Below, piece after piece: positions 62,766 through 64,000 of a stretch of 64,000 bases of DNA. This stretch comes from Prorocentrum cordatum. Lineage: Eukaryota; Sar; Dinophyceae; Prorocentrales; Prorocentraceae. Below the pieces are notes generated by a model. It made no database searches. It had not been told where the DNA came from and saw nothing but the letters and a program-made list of their open reading frames with translations. The DNA is taken from positions 129,368 to 193,367 of the forward strand of contig CAUYUJ010018872.1 of assembly GCA_963575745.1 (NCBI GenBank), read 5' to 3'. Position 1 is the stretch's first letter. The number at the start of each line of letters is the position of its first letter. Both the position numbers and the translations under genes were made by a program.

Positions 62766-63410
62766 CCTCATCGACGCTGAAGACGGAATTGCGAGGGTGT
62801 AAAAAGCTCCCATGATGTCCTACCGAATGATCCCGAGGCTTGGAATGAGTATGGGACTTCGCCCGCTTGGAGACCAACTGCTCGCAAGCTCGACCCGAAA
62901 AACACGGCTCGCCGCTGCTGAAGCGTAGATTGCCGGGGGCAGCGCCCTCGCCTCCACTTCATGTCCCGGGGCTACTCCACATTCCTCCTCCTCCTCCCGC
63001 TGGTCCTCCTCCTCCTCCTTCTTCTTCCTCCTCCTTGTTATTATTCGTTTTCTTATTTTTCCTCCTCCTCCTCCTTCATCCTCCTCCTTCCTCCTCGTCC
63101 TTCTTCCCCCTCCTTCATCCTCATCCGTTTTCCTCCTCCGTCTTCCTCCTATTCCTCCTCATCCTCCCTCCTCCCTCCTCCTTCCTCCCTCCTCCCTCCT
63201 CCCCCCTCCCTCCCCCCTCCTCCTTCCTCCTCCTCCTCTTTCTCCTCCTCCTCCTCCACCACCGCCTCCGCCTCCGCCTCCTCCGCCTTTCCGCCTCCTC
63301 GCATCCCTCGCCGCCTCCTCCTCCTCCTCCTCCCCTCCCTCCTCCTCCCTCCTCCCTCCCTCCTCCCTCCTCCCTCCTCCCTCCACAATTACTCAATATG
63401 CAAATACTCT
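62766..63410. repeat. CT/TCC-rich low complexity
   Basis: Dominant from 62975 to 63390; the Pro/Ser/Leu or Glu/Gly/Arg ORFs are artefacts. Confidence 0.85.
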
Positions 63411-63494
63411 CCCTCTTCCCCTGATGGCGTCCGGGTGATGGCCGCGCACCCTCCGCGTACTGTTTTCTTACACACAGGATGCCCGGGAAATCCC

Positions 63495-63690
63495 GGGAAA
63501 CGACTCTCGCTGAGGCGCCGGCGTCATTTGTTCCCAAAATGCTGCTCTCGTTGAGGCGCCGGCCTCATTTCTGCTCCCGAATCGTTCCGAATCGTGCTCC
63601 CGCTGCAGCGTGGGCCTCATTTTCGGATCGGTGTTTGGCCTCCGTCGTTCAGGATGGCGTTCTCGCCCCAGCGCGGGCCTTTTTCTCGCG
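63495..63690. repeat. Degenerate tandem of about 50 bp
   Basis: Four diverged units around GAGGCGCCGGCCTCATTT. Confidence 0.6.
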
Positions 63691-63715
63691 CGCCCATCCG
63701 CCCGCCACCACCGCG

Positions 63716-63895
63716 CCGCACCACCACCACCACCACCACCACCACCACCACACCACACCAGCACAGCACCAGTACCAACCCACCACCACCAGCACCAGCA
63801 CCACCACCACCACCACCACCACACCACCACCACCACCACCACCACCACCACCACCACCACCACCACCACCACCACCACCACCACCACCACCACCA
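63716..63895. repeat. CAC microsatellite
   Basis: CAC/ACC tandem encoding spurious poly-His, poly-Thr or poly-Trp/Gly. Confidence 0.95.
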
Positions 63896-64000
63896 CGACA
63901 ACCACGCACACACGCACGAACGCACGCACGTGCACCACCACCCACTACGCACGCGCGCGCAGAGCCGCAGGTCCGCTACGACACGCGTCCGCGGATAGAG

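Noticed and set aside
63468-63998. Poly-His, poly-Thr and poly-Trp proteins
   Set aside because: Translations of a CAC microsatellite.

Overview
The window looks like nuclear DNA of a dinoflagellate. It is GC-rich and densely packed with microsatellites, minisatellites and dispersed repeats. It contains a LINE with the domain order I associate with dinoflagellate elements, and two remnants of the dinoflagellate spliced leader sit just upstream of ATG codons. I cannot name the species; a Prorocentrum-like genome would fit, but that is a guess. I see no bacterial operon, phage, CRISPR array, rRNA or tRNA.

Layout. 66-6695: a full-length non-LTR retrotransposon with an exact 16-bp target-site duplication. 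ORF1 and ORF2 share one reading frame and are separated by a single TGA followed by CTA. ORF2 carries endonuclease, reverse transcriptase, zinc-finger and RNase H domains, and a last zinc-binding domain lies in the -1 frame after a C10 run. 6963-10275: minus-strand gene A, protein-like but broken. 10.3-15.8 kb: tandem repeats, including a hairpin-bearing dimeric satellite, a duplicated 182-bp block and three hairpins, plus a zinc-domain fragment near 13 kb. 15969-20942: minus-strand gene B, opened by a relict spliced leader and interrupted by about 1.3 kb of low-complexity DNA. 21-33 kb: mostly repeats (17-bp and 10-bp minisatellites, about 165-bp satellites, foldback elements, short elements with inverted ends). 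33-36 kb: a coding fragment and minus-strand gene F, opened by a second relict spliced leader. 36-45 kb: repeats and little else. 45.5-53.6 kb: coding-rich, with two isolated ORFs and the tail-to-tail genes C (plus) and D (minus). 54-60 kb: satellites and microsatellites. 60796-62664: C-terminal half of a PIF1-like helicase with tandem zinc motifs. The end is CT-rich and CAC repeats.

How the parts relate. The LINE explains how processed, leader-bearing cDNAs could re-enter the genome; genes B and F look like such recycled copies. Nearly all protein-like stretches outside the LINE change frame every few hundred bases, and several have in-frame TAG or TGA codons flanked by continuing protein-like sequence. 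Decay of retrocopies is the simplest explanation. Assembly indels and recoding cannot be excluded from sequence alone. Family assignments below rest on visible motifs; no database search was possible.
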